A stretch of DNA of 45,359 nucleotides from Streptococcus loxodontisalivarius (GCF_016908645.1 NZ_JAFBEH010000015.1:1-45359), one strand, 5' to 3'. Shown: positions 15,711 to 25,212, numbered from the stretch's first letter. Numbers and translations are program-made. Notes: generated by a model not told the origin, from the letters alone.

Positions 15711-16313
15711 ATGAGAATTTTAGTAGCTGAAGATCAAGCCATGTTAAGGGATGCCATGTGCCAGCTCTTATTGATGGAGGATGAGATTTCTGAGATATTT
15801 CAGGCTGGAACTGGCTTGGAGGCGCAGCAAGTCCTCGAGCAAGAAGCGGTAGAACTCGCTATCTTAGATGTGGAAATGCCTGAGAAATCTGGTTTAGAAG
15901 TTTTGGAGTGGGCTAAAAAGCAGCAACCAAATCTAAAAGTTATTATTGTTACAACCTTCAAGCGGACAGGCTATTTTCAAAGAGCCGTCAAAGCAGGAGT
16001 GGATGCCTACGTGCTTAAGGATCGCTCGACGAGTGAATTGATGGGAACGATTCAAAAGGTAATGGCAGGGCAGAAAGATTATTCGCCAGAGTTGATGGAG
16101 AACCTCTTTGTTGCTGAAAATCCTCTGAGCTCTCAAGAACAAAAGGTCCTGTACTTGCTTAGCCAAGGACTGACCAATAAAGAAATAGCTGCGCAGCTCT
16201 TCCTATCAAATGGAACTGTCAGAAATTATGTCTCCTCTATCTTTAACAAACTATCAGTAGGAACAAGGATTGAGGCTATGACAAAGGCGCGTGACATGGG
16301 GTGGTTGGAGTGA
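15711..16313 (+). CDS. NarL/LuxR-family response regulator
   Basis: This 200-aa protein has a receiver domain with phospho-acceptor Asp53 ([13 protein letters not shown]), acidic Glu7-Asp8, and the conserved Lys in YVLKDRS. A C-terminal LuxR-type helix-turn-helix follows ([35 protein letters not shown]). It is the natural partner of the kinase ending at 15393 and probably acts on the palindrome at 12387. AGAGAGAAGATAAA before the ATG gives only a weak ribosome site. Confidence 0.92.
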   Translation: MRILVAEDQAMLRDAMCQLLLMEDEISEIFQAGTGLEAQQVLEQEAVELAILDVEMPEKSGLEVLEWAKKQQPNLKVIIVTTFKRTGYFQRAVKAGVDAYVLKDRSTSELMGTIQKVMAGQKDYSPELMENLFVAENPLSSQEQKVLYLLSQGLTNKEIAAQLFLSNGTVRNYVSSIFNKLSVGTRIEAMTKARDMGWLE

Positions 16314-16382
16314 ATTGTTCGTCTTTCCACTTGAAAACAGGGTAGAAAACCTTTGCATTTGTCAGAAAATAACAAAAATAAC

Positions 16383-16410
16383 TTGCAATTTTCAAACAAT
16401 GGTGTATAAT
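16383..16410 (+). promoter_or_regulatory. Promoter of the trp operon
   Basis: TTGCAA (16383-16388), a 16-nt spacer and TATAAT (16405-16410) form a near-consensus promoter. Transcription should start near 16417, just upstream of the T-box. Confidence 0.8.
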
Positions 16411-16416
16411 AGTTAT

Positions 16417-16680
16417 CAAATCAGAAGAAGTACTTTAAGAGTGATGTTCAGAAAGCTGACGGTTGTTGCGAGTCAGTCGAGGTCTTATAGGAAATGGGCT
16501 GATTGGTATCAAGTGAAGGTAAGACATGTCCTTCAGGTAGGCACCCCTTACAGTGCGAGTCCTTGATAGAGGATGATGAGATAGTAGTTGCCAAATAGAA
16601 GACTAACTACTAATTGAGGTGGTACCGTGTTAAACCCGATTTAGCGCCCTCACACAGATTTTTTCTGTGTGGGGCTTTTT
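16417..16680 (+). ncRNA. T-box leader of the trp operon (tRNA-Trp)
   Basis: The T-box core AGGTGGTACCGTG is at 16617-16629, followed by the terminator GCCCTCACACAG/CTGTGTGGGGC and TTTTT (16646-16680). Stem I can close through AATCAG (around 16419) pairing with CTGATT after 16498, which places GGAAATGGG on the specifier-loop side, with UGG (Trp) at 16495-16497. Uncharged tRNA-Trp would stabilise the antiterminator and switch the operon on. The exact codon register is not certain from eye alignment. Confidence 0.9.
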
Positions 16681-16720
16681 GTTTATGAGAAACATTTCTG
16701 CAATTGCTGTCCTAAATTAT

Positions 16721-16977
16721 ACAAAGGATTACTGAGTCGCAAAAATAAAAATTCTACAGTAAATGGTGTTTTTACACTTTGAGGCAGTGGATAAAGCAAA
16801 CGAAGTTTGCAACAAATGTAGGCGTACGTAGTACGCCGCCTCCGATAGTCTCCGCCGTGGTGCTAAGAGCGACAAAGTCGCTCGGGGGAAAGTAAAAGAC
16901 CTTAGGCTTTTACTTTAGTAATGAAACCGAAGGTTTGCTTACGACCCCACCACCTAAGGAGACTATCAAAAACAAGA
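16721..16977 (+). repeat. Repeat family B, copy 1, a cluster of triloop palindromes
   Basis: This fills the gap between the T-box terminator and trpE. The left end GGATTACTGAGTCGCAAAAA and right end CACCACCTAAGGAGACTATC are shared with 32011-32217. Inside are perfect palindromes with 3-nt loops at 16796-16810 (loop GAA), 16821-16837 (GTA), 16867-16883 (AAA) and 16924-16936 (GAA), and an 8-nt-loop stem at 16889-16916. GATAGTCTCC..GTGGTG (16843-16861) can pair with the right end, enclosing part of the cluster. Confidence 0.75.
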
Positions 16978-17019
16978 ACAAGAAAAAGTAATTAAACAAA
17001 TCAGAAAGAGGAAGAACAG

Positions 17020-18375
17020 ATGCGTAAAATTTTGAATGCTGACACATTAACACCCATTCTTGCTTACATGCGTGTACAGGGCGAGCACAAGGTTATCCTT
17101 GAGTCCATTCCTCGCGAGAAGGAAAATGCCCGCTTTTCTATTGTTGCCTACAACCCAGTCTTTGAAATTAAGTACGATCAAGGTGTTTTGACGGAAAATG
17201 GCAAAGCGGTTGATCAAGATCCGCTTGATTACCTCAATCAGCTGACTGTCAAGGGATCAAGCACTGACCTACCTTTTGGTGGCGGTGCTATTGGATTTGT
17301 TGGTTATGACATGATCAGTCTCTATGAAAATATTGGAGATATTCCAGAAGATACCATCGGCACACCAGATATGCACTTCTTTGTCTATGAATCTTATTTG
17401 ATTTTTGACCATAAGAAGGAAAAAGTTTACGTGGTTGAGGATAATATCTACAGCAAACGTGACAATGATGCGGTGCGTCAAGCTCTTGGACAGGTGGTCA
17501 AAGATTTACAGACCCAAGCCAGCAATGAGTTCAGTCCACAAGACTTACAAGCTCTGCAATTTTCTAACCATATCGAAAAAGAAAACTTTGAGACCATGGT
17601 GGCTGAGGCTAAGCGTCTCATTCGTGAGGGAGATATGTTCCAATGTGTGCTCAGTCAACGTTTTTCTAGTCCTTTTGATGGCGATCCGCTGGACTACTAC
17701 CGTAATCTGCGCGTGACTAATCCTTCTAACTACCTTTATTTCTACGATTTTGGTGACTATCAGATTATTGGGGCAAGTCCTGAGAGTCTGGTGTCGGTCA
17801 AGGATGGTGTTGTAACGACCAATCCAATTGCAGGAACGCGTCCTCGTGGTGCCAGTGAGGAGGAAGATCAAGCCCTAGCTGAGGATCTTTTGGCAGATAT
17901 TAAGGAAACAGCAGAGCACCGCATGTTGGTTGACCTTGGACGCAATGACATCGGACGCATTGCTACTAACGGCAGCGTCCAAGTGACCAAGTACATGGAA
18001 GTTGAGTATTTCCGCTATGTTATGCACTTGACCAGCGTTGTCAAAGGGCAGTTGCTTCCTGAGCTCAATGCCATGGATGCCCTCAAGGCGACTCTGCCAG
18101 CAGGTACCGTGTCAGGAGCACCCAAGATTCGTGCCATGAAGCGTATCTACGAGCTTGAAAAGGAAAAACGTGGTGTTTATGCGGGAGCTATCGGCTACCT
18201 GTCAGCTACTGGCGATATGGATTTTGCCATTGCTATCCGTACCATGATTTTGAAAAATAGCAAAGCCTACGTTCAGGCTGGAGCAGGGATTGTTTACGAC
18301 AGCGTTCCTGAAAATGAATTCTACGAAACCATCAACAAGGCCAAGGCCATGACCAGAATAGGAGATGTGCAATGA
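17020..18375 (+). CDS. trpE: Anthranilate synthase component I
   Basis: This 451-aa chorismate-binding enzyme uses chorismate and ammonia from TrpG to make anthranilate, the first committed step to tryptophan. The N-terminal ILESIPREKENARFS segment is the tryptophan feedback-site region. The catalytic core is clear from about residue 175, with PIAGTRPRG, DLGRNDIGR, TLPAGTVSGAPKIRAM and the final YETINKAKAM. AAAGAGGAAGAACAG precedes the ATG. trpG overlaps its end by 4 nt (ATGA). Expression should depend on the T-box at 16417. Confidence 0.97.
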   Translation: MRKILNADTLTPILAYMRVQGEHKVILESIPREKENARFSIVAYNPVFEIKYDQGVLTENGKAVDQDPLDYLNQLTVKGSSTDLPFGGGAIGFVGYDMISLYENIGDIPEDTIGTPDMHFFVYESYLIFDHKKEKVYVVEDNIYSKRDNDAVRQALGQVVKDLQTQASNEFSPQDLQALQFSNHIEKENFETMVAEAKRLIREGDMFQCVLSQRFSSPFDGDPLDYYRNLRVTNPSNYLYFYDFGDYQIIGASPESLVSVKDGVVTTNPIAGTRPRGASEEEDQALAEDLLADIKETAEHRMLVDLGRNDIGRIATNGSVQVTKYMEVEYFRYVMHLTSVVKGQLLPELNAMDALKATLPAGTVSGAPKIRAMKRIYELEKEKRGVYAGAIGYLSATGDMDFAIAIRTMILKNSKAYVQAGAGIVYDSVPENEFYETINKAKAMTRIGDVQ

Positions 18376-18938
18376 TTTTATTGATTGATAATTACGATTC
18401 TTTCACCTACAACCTAGCCCAGTATCTGGGGACATTTACAGAGGTTAAGGTGCTTCGCAATGATGATGACTCTCTTTATGAAGCAGCAGCAGAGGCTGAT
18501 GGTTTAGTCTTTTCACCAGGACCAGGATGGCCTGCTGACGCTGGCAAAATGGAAGACATGATTCGAGATTTTGCAGGCAAAAAACCTATTCTCGGTGTTT
18601 GTCTTGGACACCAAGCTATCGCTGAAACCTTTGGTGGCAAACTAGGATTGGCAAAGAATGTCATGCACGGTAAGCAGAGCAATATCACTTTTGAAGCACC
18701 ATCACCAATCTATGATGGTATTGACAATGATGTCCCAATCATGCGTTACCACTCAATCGTGGTTGAGCAAATGCCAGCAGATTTTGAAGTGACAGCCATC
18801 ACCACAGATGACCAAGAAATCATGGCTATTCAGCACAAGGAACTCCCAATCTACGGAGTGCAGTATCACCCAGAAAGTATCGGCTCACCAGACGGCCTCA
18901 AAATGATTGAGAATTTTATTAAGATTGTTGCTGGATAG
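18372..18938 (+). CDS. trpG: Anthranilate synthase component II (glutamine amidotransferase)
   Basis: This 188-aa class I amidotransferase releases ammonia from glutamine for TrpE. The oxyanion motif is SPGPGWPADAG, with Trp where Thr or Ser is more usual. The nucleophile Cys77 is in GVCLGHQAIAE, and the His/Glu pair is in VQYHPES. Translation is coupled to trpE by the ATGA overlap. The next gene, trpD, is displaced by a 337-nt gap containing two hairpin repeats, whereas the later genes of the operon overlap tightly. Confidence 0.96.
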   Translation: MILLIDNYDSFTYNLAQYLGTFTEVKVLRNDDDSLYEAAAEADGLVFSPGPGWPADAGKMEDMIRDFAGKKPILGVCLGHQAIAETFGGKLGLAKNVMHGKQSNITFEAPSPIYDGIDNDVPIMRYHSIVVEQMPADFEVTAITTDDQEIMAIQHKELPIYGVQYHPESIGSPDGLKMIENFIKIVAG

Positions 18939-19037
18939 AGCAAATAAAGTTTGTATTAGCTATTGGTGTATGAAGTAAGCTTTTACTGCACTACTTAAGA
19001 AAAGCAATAAGTCATAATGGATCAAAAAATTTTATTT

Positions 19038-19141
19038 GAACACGCCCTGAACACTGTGCAAAAAAGATAACTACGCCTAGACGCTAAAGCGTCGTCGTTA
19101 TAGTTCCTATTTTTGCTTTGTGTTCCGCGGGCTTTGTATCA
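19038..19141. repeat. Hairpin repeat family A, copy 2 (trpG-trpD gap)
   Basis: This 104-nt element runs from GAACACGCCC to GGGCTTTGTATCA. Stems from outside in: GCCC (19044-19047)/GGGC (19129-19132), GAACAC (19049-19054)/GTGTTC (19120-19125), GCAAAAA (19058-19064)/TTTTTGC (19110-19116), and GACGCT (19080-19085)/AGCGTC (19088-19093). Confidence 0.8.
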
Positions 19142-19150
19142 GGTGTATTT

Positions 19151-19257
19151 GAACACGGGCTAAGGTCTTGGCAAAAAAGACTCTTTTTCCTAGAGTCTGA
19201 CGACCCTTTGTCAAAATCCCTATTTTTGCTGAAACCTTTTAACGCCCTTTGTATCAT
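19151..19257. repeat. Hairpin repeat family A, copy 3 (directly before trpD)
   Basis: This tandem neighbour of copy 2 (9 nt apart) runs from GAACACGGGC to CCCTTTGTATCAT. The outer stem is GGGC (19157-19160)/GCCC (19244-19247), the swapped version of copy 2. It continues with AAGG (19162-19165)/CCTT (19235-19238) and GCAAAAA (19171-19177)/TTTTTGC (19223-19229). The right end abuts AAAGAAAGG, the trpD ribosome site. Confidence 0.8.
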
Positions 19258-19275
19258 AAAGAAAGGTAAGTTACA

Positions 19276-20280
19276 ATGAAAGATATTTTTACAAAAATTG
19301 CTAATGGTCAGGATTTGAGTCAAGAGCAGGTTGAGAGTCTCTTTGATGATATCCTCAATGACCGACTCAGTGAATCGCAGATTGCCGCCTTTCTTATGGG
19401 GCTCAAAGTCAAAGGAGAGACGGCTGATGAAATCACAGGCATTGTGCGTGCTCTCAAAAAACATGCCGTCGTCCTACCAGAAACCTACACAGATGCCATG
19501 GATAACTGTGGAACTGGTGGCGACCAGTCATACAGTTTCAATATTTCAACCACAGTCTGCTTTGTATTGGCAGCAGGTGGCATTCGTGTTGCCAAGGCTG
19601 GTAATCGTTCCGTTTCTTCAAAATCAGGTTCTGCTGATGTTCTTGAGGCGCTAGGCATCAATATTTCAGCCAGCCCAGAGACGCTCAGCAAGGCGCTTGA
19701 TGAGGTAGGGCTTGCCTTTATCTTTGCTCAAAGCATGCATCCAGCCATGCGCTTTATTGGTCCAGCCAGACAGGCGCTAGGCATTCCAACTATCATGAAC
19801 TTGGTTGGTCCCCTGGCAAATCCACTTGACCTTGAAACGCAGCTCATGGGTCTCTACCGTCAGGAATTGCAGGAGACCTTGGCTCAGGTTATGGACAAGC
19901 TTGGTCGTAAGCGTGCTATCATCATCACTGGTCCAGACAATATGGACGAGGCGGCTCTCTACGGTGTCAACCATTACACCCTCCTAGACAATGGTGTCAT
20001 CAGCCAGCACAGCTTTACCTATGAAGACCTTGGCATGCCTAAGGTTGAGTTAGCTGATATCACGGGTGGCGATGCCCAGGAAAATGCTCAGATTCTCCTT
20101 AGCGTCCTGCGTGGCGAGGCTAGCCCTTATCTTGAGACAACTGTTCTTAACGCTGGTCTTGGTTTTTATGCTAATGGCAGAGCTGACAGTTTGAAAGAGG
20201 GGGTTGACCTAGCTCGTCAGCTGATTGCGGACGGCTCAGCCCTTGCTAAATTCCAAGCACTCAAAGAGGTACAAGTATGA
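19276..20280 (+). CDS. trpD: Anthranilate phosphoribosyltransferase
   Basis: This 334-aa enzyme transfers phosphoribose from PRPP to anthranilate. The PRPP-binding GTGGD motif is in DNCGTGGDQSYSFNIST (about 74-90), with the KAGNRSVSSKSGSADVLEALG segment following. Length is normal. AAAGAAAGGTAAG gives the ribosome site. Its stop overlaps the trpC start by 4 nt. Confidence 0.96.
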   Translation: MKDIFTKIANGQDLSQEQVESLFDDILNDRLSESQIAAFLMGLKVKGETADEITGIVRALKKHAVVLPETYTDAMDNCGTGGDQSYSFNISTTVCFVLAAGGIRVAKAGNRSVSSKSGSADVLEALGINISASPETLSKALDEVGLAFIFAQSMHPAMRFIGPARQALGIPTIMNLVGPLANPLDLETQLMGLYRQELQETLAQVMDKLGRKRAIIITGPDNMDEAALYGVNHYTLLDNGVISQHSFTYEDLGMPKVELADITGGDAQENAQILLSVLRGEASPYLETTVLNAGLGFYANGRADSLKEGVDLARQLIADGSALAKFQALKEVQV

Positions 20281-21044
20281 GTAAGACCTTTCTCCCAACC
20301 ATCTTAGACGAAAAAGAAAAAGAAGTGGCAAGGCTTGTCATGGAGGACTTGCAGCCACTTCGTCAGACCTATTCTTTTTACGAACACGTCAAGGAAAATC
20401 CACAGCGACTCCAAATTATCTCTGAAGTCAAGAAGGCTAGTCCTAGTCTTGGTGATATCAATCTTGATGTGGATATTGTTGCCCAAGCCAAGACTTATGA
20501 GACAAATGGCGCAGCCATGATTTCTGTTTTGACAGACCAAGTCTTCTTCAAAGGCGATATTGATTATCTCCGTCAGATTTCTAGCCAGGTTGCCATTCCG
20601 ACCTTGGCTAAGGACTTTATCATCGATGAAAAGCAGATTGTGCGTTCCCGCAATGCAGGTGCAACGGTTATTCTCTTGATTGTGGCTGCTCTGTCAGAAA
20701 GTCGTCTAAAGGAACTCTATGACTTTGCGACTGGACTGGGACTGGAAGTCTTGGTTGAAACCCATAATCTGCCAGAGCTTCAAGTGGCTCACCGTATCGG
20801 TGCCAAGATTATCGGTGTTAATAATCGTAATCTGGTCACCTTTGAGACCGACCTCAATACCAGTCTTGAGCTGTCAACGCATTTCAAGTCTGAGCCTATT
20901 TACATCTCAGAGTCAGCCATCTTCACAGGAGAAGACGCAGGACTCGTGGCACCATTTTTCGATGGTATTCTAGTTGGCACGGCTCTTATGAAGGCTGATA
21001 ATGTGGCGGATAAGATCAAGGAGCTTGCCATTGACAAAGGTTAA
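20277..21044 (+). CDS. trpC: Indole-3-glycerol phosphate synthase
   Basis: This 255-aa TIM-barrel enzyme closes the indole ring. Signature segments are [15 protein letters not shown] (strand 1 with the catalytic Lys), [13 protein letters not shown] (second catalytic Lys), [21 protein letters not shown] and [11 protein letters not shown]. It overlaps trpD by ATGA, and its 3' end overlaps the trpF start by 14 nt, so the middle genes are translationally coupled. Confidence 0.96.
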   Translation: MSKTFLPTILDEKEKEVARLVMEDLQPLRQTYSFYEHVKENPQRLQIISEVKKASPSLGDINLDVDIVAQAKTYETNGAAMISVLTDQVFFKGDIDYLRQISSQVAIPTLAKDFIIDEKQIVRSRNAGATVILLIVAALSESRLKELYDFATGLGLEVLVETHNLPELQVAHRIGAKIIGVNNRNLVTFETDLNTSLELSTHFKSEPIYISESAIFTGEDAGLVAPFFDGILVGTALMKADNVADKIKELAIDKG

Positions 21045-21612
21045 AATTTGCGGATTATCAAGCCCTGAAGCTGTCGCTCAGGCCGTCAAGAGCGGAGCTG
21101 ATTATATCGGATTTGTATTGGCACCTAGTAAGCGTCAGGTAACTTTGGAGCAGGCAAGAGAGCTAGCGCAAGCTATCCCAGCAGGTGTTCAAAAAGTCGG
21201 TGTCTTTGTCAGTCCAAGTCTAGCAGAGCTAGAAGAAGCCATTGCAAGCATTCCCTTGGATGTGGTTCAGGTGCACGGTGACTTTGATGACAAGCTTTTT
21301 GAAGAGTTGAGGGTGCCGAGTATTAGAGCCCTTCAAGTGACGAGTGATGCGACTGTTCTTGATAGCGCAGCTGATTTTCTGCTCTTTGATGCACCAGTTG
21401 CTGGCTCTGGTCAGACCTTTGACTGGAACTTATTGGCGGATAAAGACATCAAAAAGCCTTATTTTATCGCAGGCGGGCTGACAGCAGACAATGTAGCAGA
21501 AGCGCAAGCCATTTTCCAACCCTACGCCGTCGATGTCTCTTCTGGCGTGGAAACTGACGGTGTCAAGGATCTGAACAAGATAGCAAGATTTATAGAAAGT
21601 GTGAAAAAATGA
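21031..21612 (+). CDS. trpF: Phosphoribosylanthranilate isomerase
   Basis: This TIM-barrel isomerase of 194 aa starts from TTG at 21031 ([15 protein letters not shown]), the form expected for the family, with AAGGAG 7 nt upstream. An in-frame ATG at 21001 would add ten unrelated residues and overlap trpC further. The catalytic Cys is in KICGL, the general acid Asp in the [13 protein letters not shown] region, and the phosphate loop in GGLTADNV and VDVSSGVE. Its stop overlaps the trpB ATG. Confidence 0.93.
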   Translation: MTKVKICGLSSPEAVAQAVKSGADYIGFVLAPSKRQVTLEQARELAQAIPAGVQKVGVFVSPSLAELEEAIASIPLDVVQVHGDFDDKLFEELRVPSIRALQVTSDATVLDSAADFLLFDAPVAGSGQTFDWNLLADKDIKKPYFIAGGLTADNVAEAQAIFQPYAVDVSSGVETDGVKDLNKIARFIESVKK

Positions 21613-22811
21613 CCTATAATCAACCAGACAATAAAGGATTTTACGGAAGATTCGGTGGACAATTCGTCCCAGAAACGCTGATGACAGCAGTCATCGAACT
21701 TGACGAGGCCTATCGTGAGGCTAAGGCAGATCCAAGTTTCCAAGAGGAGCTGGATGCCCTTCTCAAAAACTATGTGGGGCGTGAGACACCGCTCTATTAT
21801 GCAGAGCGTCTGACGCAGCATATCGGTGGTGCCAAAATCTACCTCAAACGTGAGGATCTCAACCACACAGGTGCCCACAAAATCAACAACGCCCTTGGTC
21901 AAGTTCTCCTTGCCAAACGCATGGGTAAAAAGAAAATTATCGCTGAAACAGGAGCAGGTCAGCACGGTGTTGCCACAGCGACAGCCGCAGCCCTCTTTGA
22001 TATGGAATGTACTATTTACATGGGTGAGGAAGATGTTAAGCGTCAAGCCCTCAATGTTTTCCGTATGGAGCTGCTTGGAGCTAAGGTCTTCTCAGTGACT
22101 GACGGTTCGCGCGTGCTAAAGGATGCGGTTAATGCAGCTCTTCGTGCTTGGGTTGCTAATATCGATGACACTCACTACATCATGGGTTCAGCTCTTGGAC
22201 CAGCACCATTCCCAGAAATCGTTCGTGACTTCCAGTCTGTTATCGGTAAGGAAGCTAAGCGCCAGTATGCGGAAATCTCAGGCGGTCAACTGCCAGATGC
22301 AGTCCTAGCTTGTATCGGTGGTGGTTCAAATGCCATCGGTCTCTTCCATCCCTTTGTGGAAGATGAATCTGTTGCCATGTATGGTGCAGAAGCATCAGGT
22401 TTGGGACTGGATACTGAAAAACATGCAGCTACCTTTGCCAAGGGTCGCCCTGGTATCCTACACGGAGCTCTTATGGAGGTTCTTCAAGACGAGCATGGTC
22501 AAATCATGGAGGCCTTCTCAATTTCAGCTGGTCTTGACTATCCAGGTATAGGTCCAGAGCACTGCTATTTCAATGATATTGGTCGTGCAACCTATGACTC
22601 TATCACTGATGACGAGGCACTTGAGGCTTTCAGTCTTCTCTCACGTCTTGAAGGTATCATTCCAGCTCTTGAATCTAGCCATGCTATTGCCTTGACTCAG
22701 AAGGTCGCTAAGGAGCTTGGGCCAGACAAGTCTATCATTGTCTGCCTATCAGGTCGTGGGGACAAGGATGTTATGCAGGTGAAAGAACGCTTTGAAGCAG
22801 AAGGGAAGTAA
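21609..22811 (+). CDS. trpB: Tryptophan synthase beta chain
   Basis: This 400-aa PLP enzyme condenses indole with serine. The PLP lysine is in [13 protein letters not shown] (about residue 92). The glycine-rich phosphate site is [10 protein letters not shown], and [13 protein letters not shown] is the substrate carboxylate loop. Starts ATG at 21609 overlapping the trpF stop. It pairs with TrpA, which channels indole into it; trpA begins 3 nt downstream. Confidence 0.97.
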   Translation: MTYNQPDNKGFYGRFGGQFVPETLMTAVIELDEAYREAKADPSFQEELDALLKNYVGRETPLYYAERLTQHIGGAKIYLKREDLNHTGAHKINNALGQVLLAKRMGKKKIIAETGAGQHGVATATAAALFDMECTIYMGEEDVKRQALNVFRMELLGAKVFSVTDGSRVLKDAVNAALRAWVANIDDTHYIMGSALGPAPFPEIVRDFQSVIGKEAKRQYAEISGGQLPDAVLACIGGGSNAIGLFHPFVEDESVAMYGAEASGLGLDTEKHAATFAKGRPGILHGALMEVLQDEHGQIMEAFSISAGLDYPGIGPEHCYFNDIGRATYDSITDDEALEAFSLLSRLEGIIPALESSHAIALTQKVAKELGPDKSIIVCLSGRGDKDVMQVKERFEAEGK

Positions 22812-22814
22812 GCT

Positions 22815-23597
22815 ATGACAAAGACATTGACCAAACATTTGGAAGCCATTAAGGCAGCAAAAAAAGGGATTTTCGTCCCTTACATCATGGCAGGAGACCA
22901 TGTCAAAGGCTTGGATGGGCTCTTTGATACCATTACTTTTTTGGAAAATAGCGGAGCTTCTGCCATTGAGGTCGGAATTCCTTGGTCAGATCCAGTCGCT
23001 GACGGACCAGTGATTGAGCTGGCGGGACAGCGCAGCCTTGCCAAGGGTGTCAATCTGACAGCCATCGTTAAAAAATTGCAGGAAAAAGAGAGTCAAGTGC
23101 CATTGGTTATCATGACCTATATCAATCCTGTTTATCAGTACGGCATTGAGAAATTTATAGCTGACCTGAGAGAGACATCTGTCAAGGGTTTGATTATTCC
23201 AGACCTTCCTCATGAGCATGAAGACATGATTAAGCCATTCTTGGCTGATACAGATATTGCCCTTGTTCCGCTTGTCAGCTTGACAACGGGACTGGATCGT
23301 CAGAAGACCTTGATTGAGGGAGCAGAAGGCTTTATTTATGCTGTTGCCATCAATGGTGTTACTGGTAAGGCAGGCAACTACCGTGATGACCTCGATAAGC
23401 ACTTGGCAAATCTGACTGACCTGGCTGACATTCCAGTCTTGACTGGTTTTGGTGTCTCAACAGAAGAAGACATTGCTCGTTTCAACAAGGTTTCAGACGG
23501 TGTTATCGTTGGTACCAAGATTGTCAAAGGCTTGCATGAAGGACAGGATCAGGATATTGCAGACTTTGTTCAACAGGGTTCAAACTACGCTAAATAA
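22815..23597 (+). CDS. trpA: Tryptophan synthase alpha chain
   Basis: This 260-aa TIM barrel cleaves indole-3-glycerol phosphate. The catalytic Glu is in [20 protein letters not shown] and the Asp in the [11 protein letters not shown] region. The phosphate loop is [16 protein letters not shown]. It is the last gene of the operon; a strong terminator follows at 23613. Confidence 0.97.
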   Translation: MTKTLTKHLEAIKAAKKGIFVPYIMAGDHVKGLDGLFDTITFLENSGASAIEVGIPWSDPVADGPVIELAGQRSLAKGVNLTAIVKKLQEKESQVPLVIMTYINPVYQYGIEKFIADLRETSVKGLIIPDLPHEHEDMIKPFLADTDIALVPLVSLTTGLDRQKTLIEGAEGFIYAVAINGVTGKAGNYRDDLDKHLANLTDLADIPVLTGFGVSTEEDIARFNKVSDGVIVGTKIVKGLHEGQDQDIADFVQQGSNYAK

Positions 23598-23612
23598 TAA
23601 TTTTATAAAAAG

Positions 23613-23661
23613 AAAGATTATGTCTGACAGAAAAAAATCTCTGTCAAACATGATCTTTTTT
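23613..23661 (+). terminator. Terminator of the trp operon
   Basis: GATTATGT.TGACAG pairs with CTGTCA.ACATGATC across a T/A-rich loop and is followed by TTTTTT. Confidence 0.85.
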
Positions 23662-23699
23662 GTGAGTTTCAAGTAAATCAGTATAAAAATTTAAGGAAG

Positions 23700-23714
23700 T
23701 TGACAAAATGTCAA
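23700..23714. promoter_or_regulatory. TTGACA/TGTCAA palindrome upstream of the GHKL kinases
   Basis: TTGACA-AAA-TGTCAA is a perfect palindrome 114 nt before the kinase start and includes a consensus -35. No well-spaced -10 follows, so it could be an operator or chance. The rest of 23662-23827 is AT-rich with no other feature I can support. Confidence 0.3.
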
Positions 23715-23827
23715 TTTTAATAAGTTATTTAGGCTGTTTTTATTGCTTTAATCATGACATATATGATAAACTTAGGGAACAAGAATTCGATTAAAATGTA
23801 TTGCAATATAATCAAAAGGAGAAAAGA

Positions 23828-25192
23828 ATGACAAGTACGCATTATCTTTTACTTTTTTTGTATGGTGCTTTTATTGAATTTTCCATAGTTTCTATCACCT
23901 ACTACGTTTATACGACGATTTCTAATAAAAAGTGGTCTATCAAGCTTAACATCTTACTTTATCTTGCTCTATTTATCTCATATGTGATTTTTAGGCAGGG
24001 AGCTATTCTGCTTAATTTGCTGGCTTTTTTCATATTAAGCTACTGGCAAAATAAAGAGAAGGAGTGGCGTTATCGTCTCTACTATGCGTTTTTTCCAGTT
24101 CTTTATGTTGATTTGTGGTCGCGATTTTATTCTGTCATCGTCTTTACCTATATCTTTTCAAAGTCGATAGAAGAGGTCAATTACAGTACTGAACTCTATT
24201 TTGCTTCTTATCTGTTAGTTTTTCCGACCTATTTTATCAGCAGAAGCATTCTGATGAGAGAAAACTCTCAGGCAGATCTTTACAATCCTAAGGATGCTAG
24301 AGAGGCTGGATATGTAAAAACGATCCTCTATGGCTTACTGGCTTATTTTTTGGTTATTTATGCAATTCCTGCCATCCATGGAGAAATCTATTACTTCAAA
24401 TTTATGAGTCAAGTTCCACTTCTAACCTCCTATCGCAAGACCTCGATTTTTATTTTCGGCATGCTAACAGTTCTCTTACTTTCTTATCGTAATCAATTTC
24501 TAAAAATTCGTTTGAAAGAGAGGCTGAAGAGGCAGTACGATGACCGTTTAGCTAATTTAGCAAATTATGGTAAGCAGTTGGAGGTACTCTACAAGAATAT
24601 CGCTTATTTCAAACTGGAATCAGGAGTTGAGCTCAAGGAATTTGAAGAAGTGCTTAATAAAAACGACCTTGAACTGGCCAATCAGTATTTTCAAGATGTC
24701 ATGTCTGAGACACATCATTTTGATAAAAATTATTACAGTCTGACCAAGCTAGCCAATCTTAAAATCACTTCTCTTAAAAGCTTTCTGGCTTCTAAGATTA
24801 TCTCGGGTGAGGAAGAAGGAATTGAAATCAATCTGGAACTTCCAGATCTTCTTACTGAGACTCCACTTACCGAATTGGAACTTGTTAGGATTGTATCCAT
24901 TTTTTGGGACAATGCTGTCGAAGCAACACGACTCAGTCAGAAACCGCAGATTAACTTTGCCTTTTTTCACGTAGATGACCAGCTCATGCTTATTATTGAA
25001 AATACGACTTCTGATGAAAAAATTGATATTGGAGAGCTTTTTGAAGAAGGTTTTTCAACCAAAGGTAAGGATAGAGGAATTGGTCTATGGACAGTTCAAA
25101 AAATATTAAATGACCATTCAAATATCAGTCTGACCACTGAAAGTAAAAAATACCGTTTTAGCCAGCGATTAATCATGAATCTGGAGGAGTAA
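23828..25192 (+). CDS. GHKL sensor kinase lacking the phospho-acceptor His
   Basis: This 454-aa protein has about six or seven membrane helices in residues 1-225 and a GHKL cytoplasmic half, the ComD/AgrC architecture of peptide-sensing kinases. The ATP site looks functional: N box WDNAVEA (Asp361-Asn362) and G box STKGKDRGIGLW (410-421). At the H box, alignment with the next gene puts FKL at 261-263 where the partner has FKHD, so His is Leu263 (codon 24614-24616) and the Asp is Glu. AAAAGGAGAAAAGA sets the ATG at 23828 rather than the in-frame ATG at 23801. No response regulator is adjacent. Confidence 0.88.
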   Translation: MTSTHYLLLFLYGAFIEFSIVSITYYVYTTISNKKWSIKLNILLYLALFISYVIFRQGAILLNLLAFFILSYWQNKEKEWRYRLYYAFFPVLYVDLWSRFYSVIVFTYIFSKSIEEVNYSTELYFASYLLVFPTYFISRSILMRENSQADLYNPKDAREAGYVKTILYGLLAYFLVIYAIPAIHGEIYYFKFMSQVPLLTSYRKTSIFIFGMLTVLLLSYRNQFLKIRLKERLKRQYDDRLANLANYGKQLEVLYKNIAYFKLESGVELKEFEEVLNKNDLELANQYFQDVMSETHHFDKNYYSLTKLANLKITSLKSFLASKIISGEEEGIEINLELPDLLTETPLTELELVRIVSIFWDNAVEATRLSQKPQINFAFFHVDDQLMLIIENTTSDEKIDIGELFEEGFSTKGKDRGIGLWTVQKILNDHSNISLTTESKKYRFSQRLIMNLEE

Positions 25193-25212
25193 GAATTAAA
25201 GAGAGGTGAGAG

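Noticed and set aside
16493..16512. AUG or AUC as specifier codon of the first T-box, which would mean Met or Ile
   Set aside because: UGG lies in the same loop after GGAA and fits the downstream trp genes. The register remains to be confirmed by alignment.
4401..19257. CRISPR array, from recurring short repeats
   Set aside because: The copies are far apart, ~105 nt long and internally palindromic, with no regular spacers and no cas genes.
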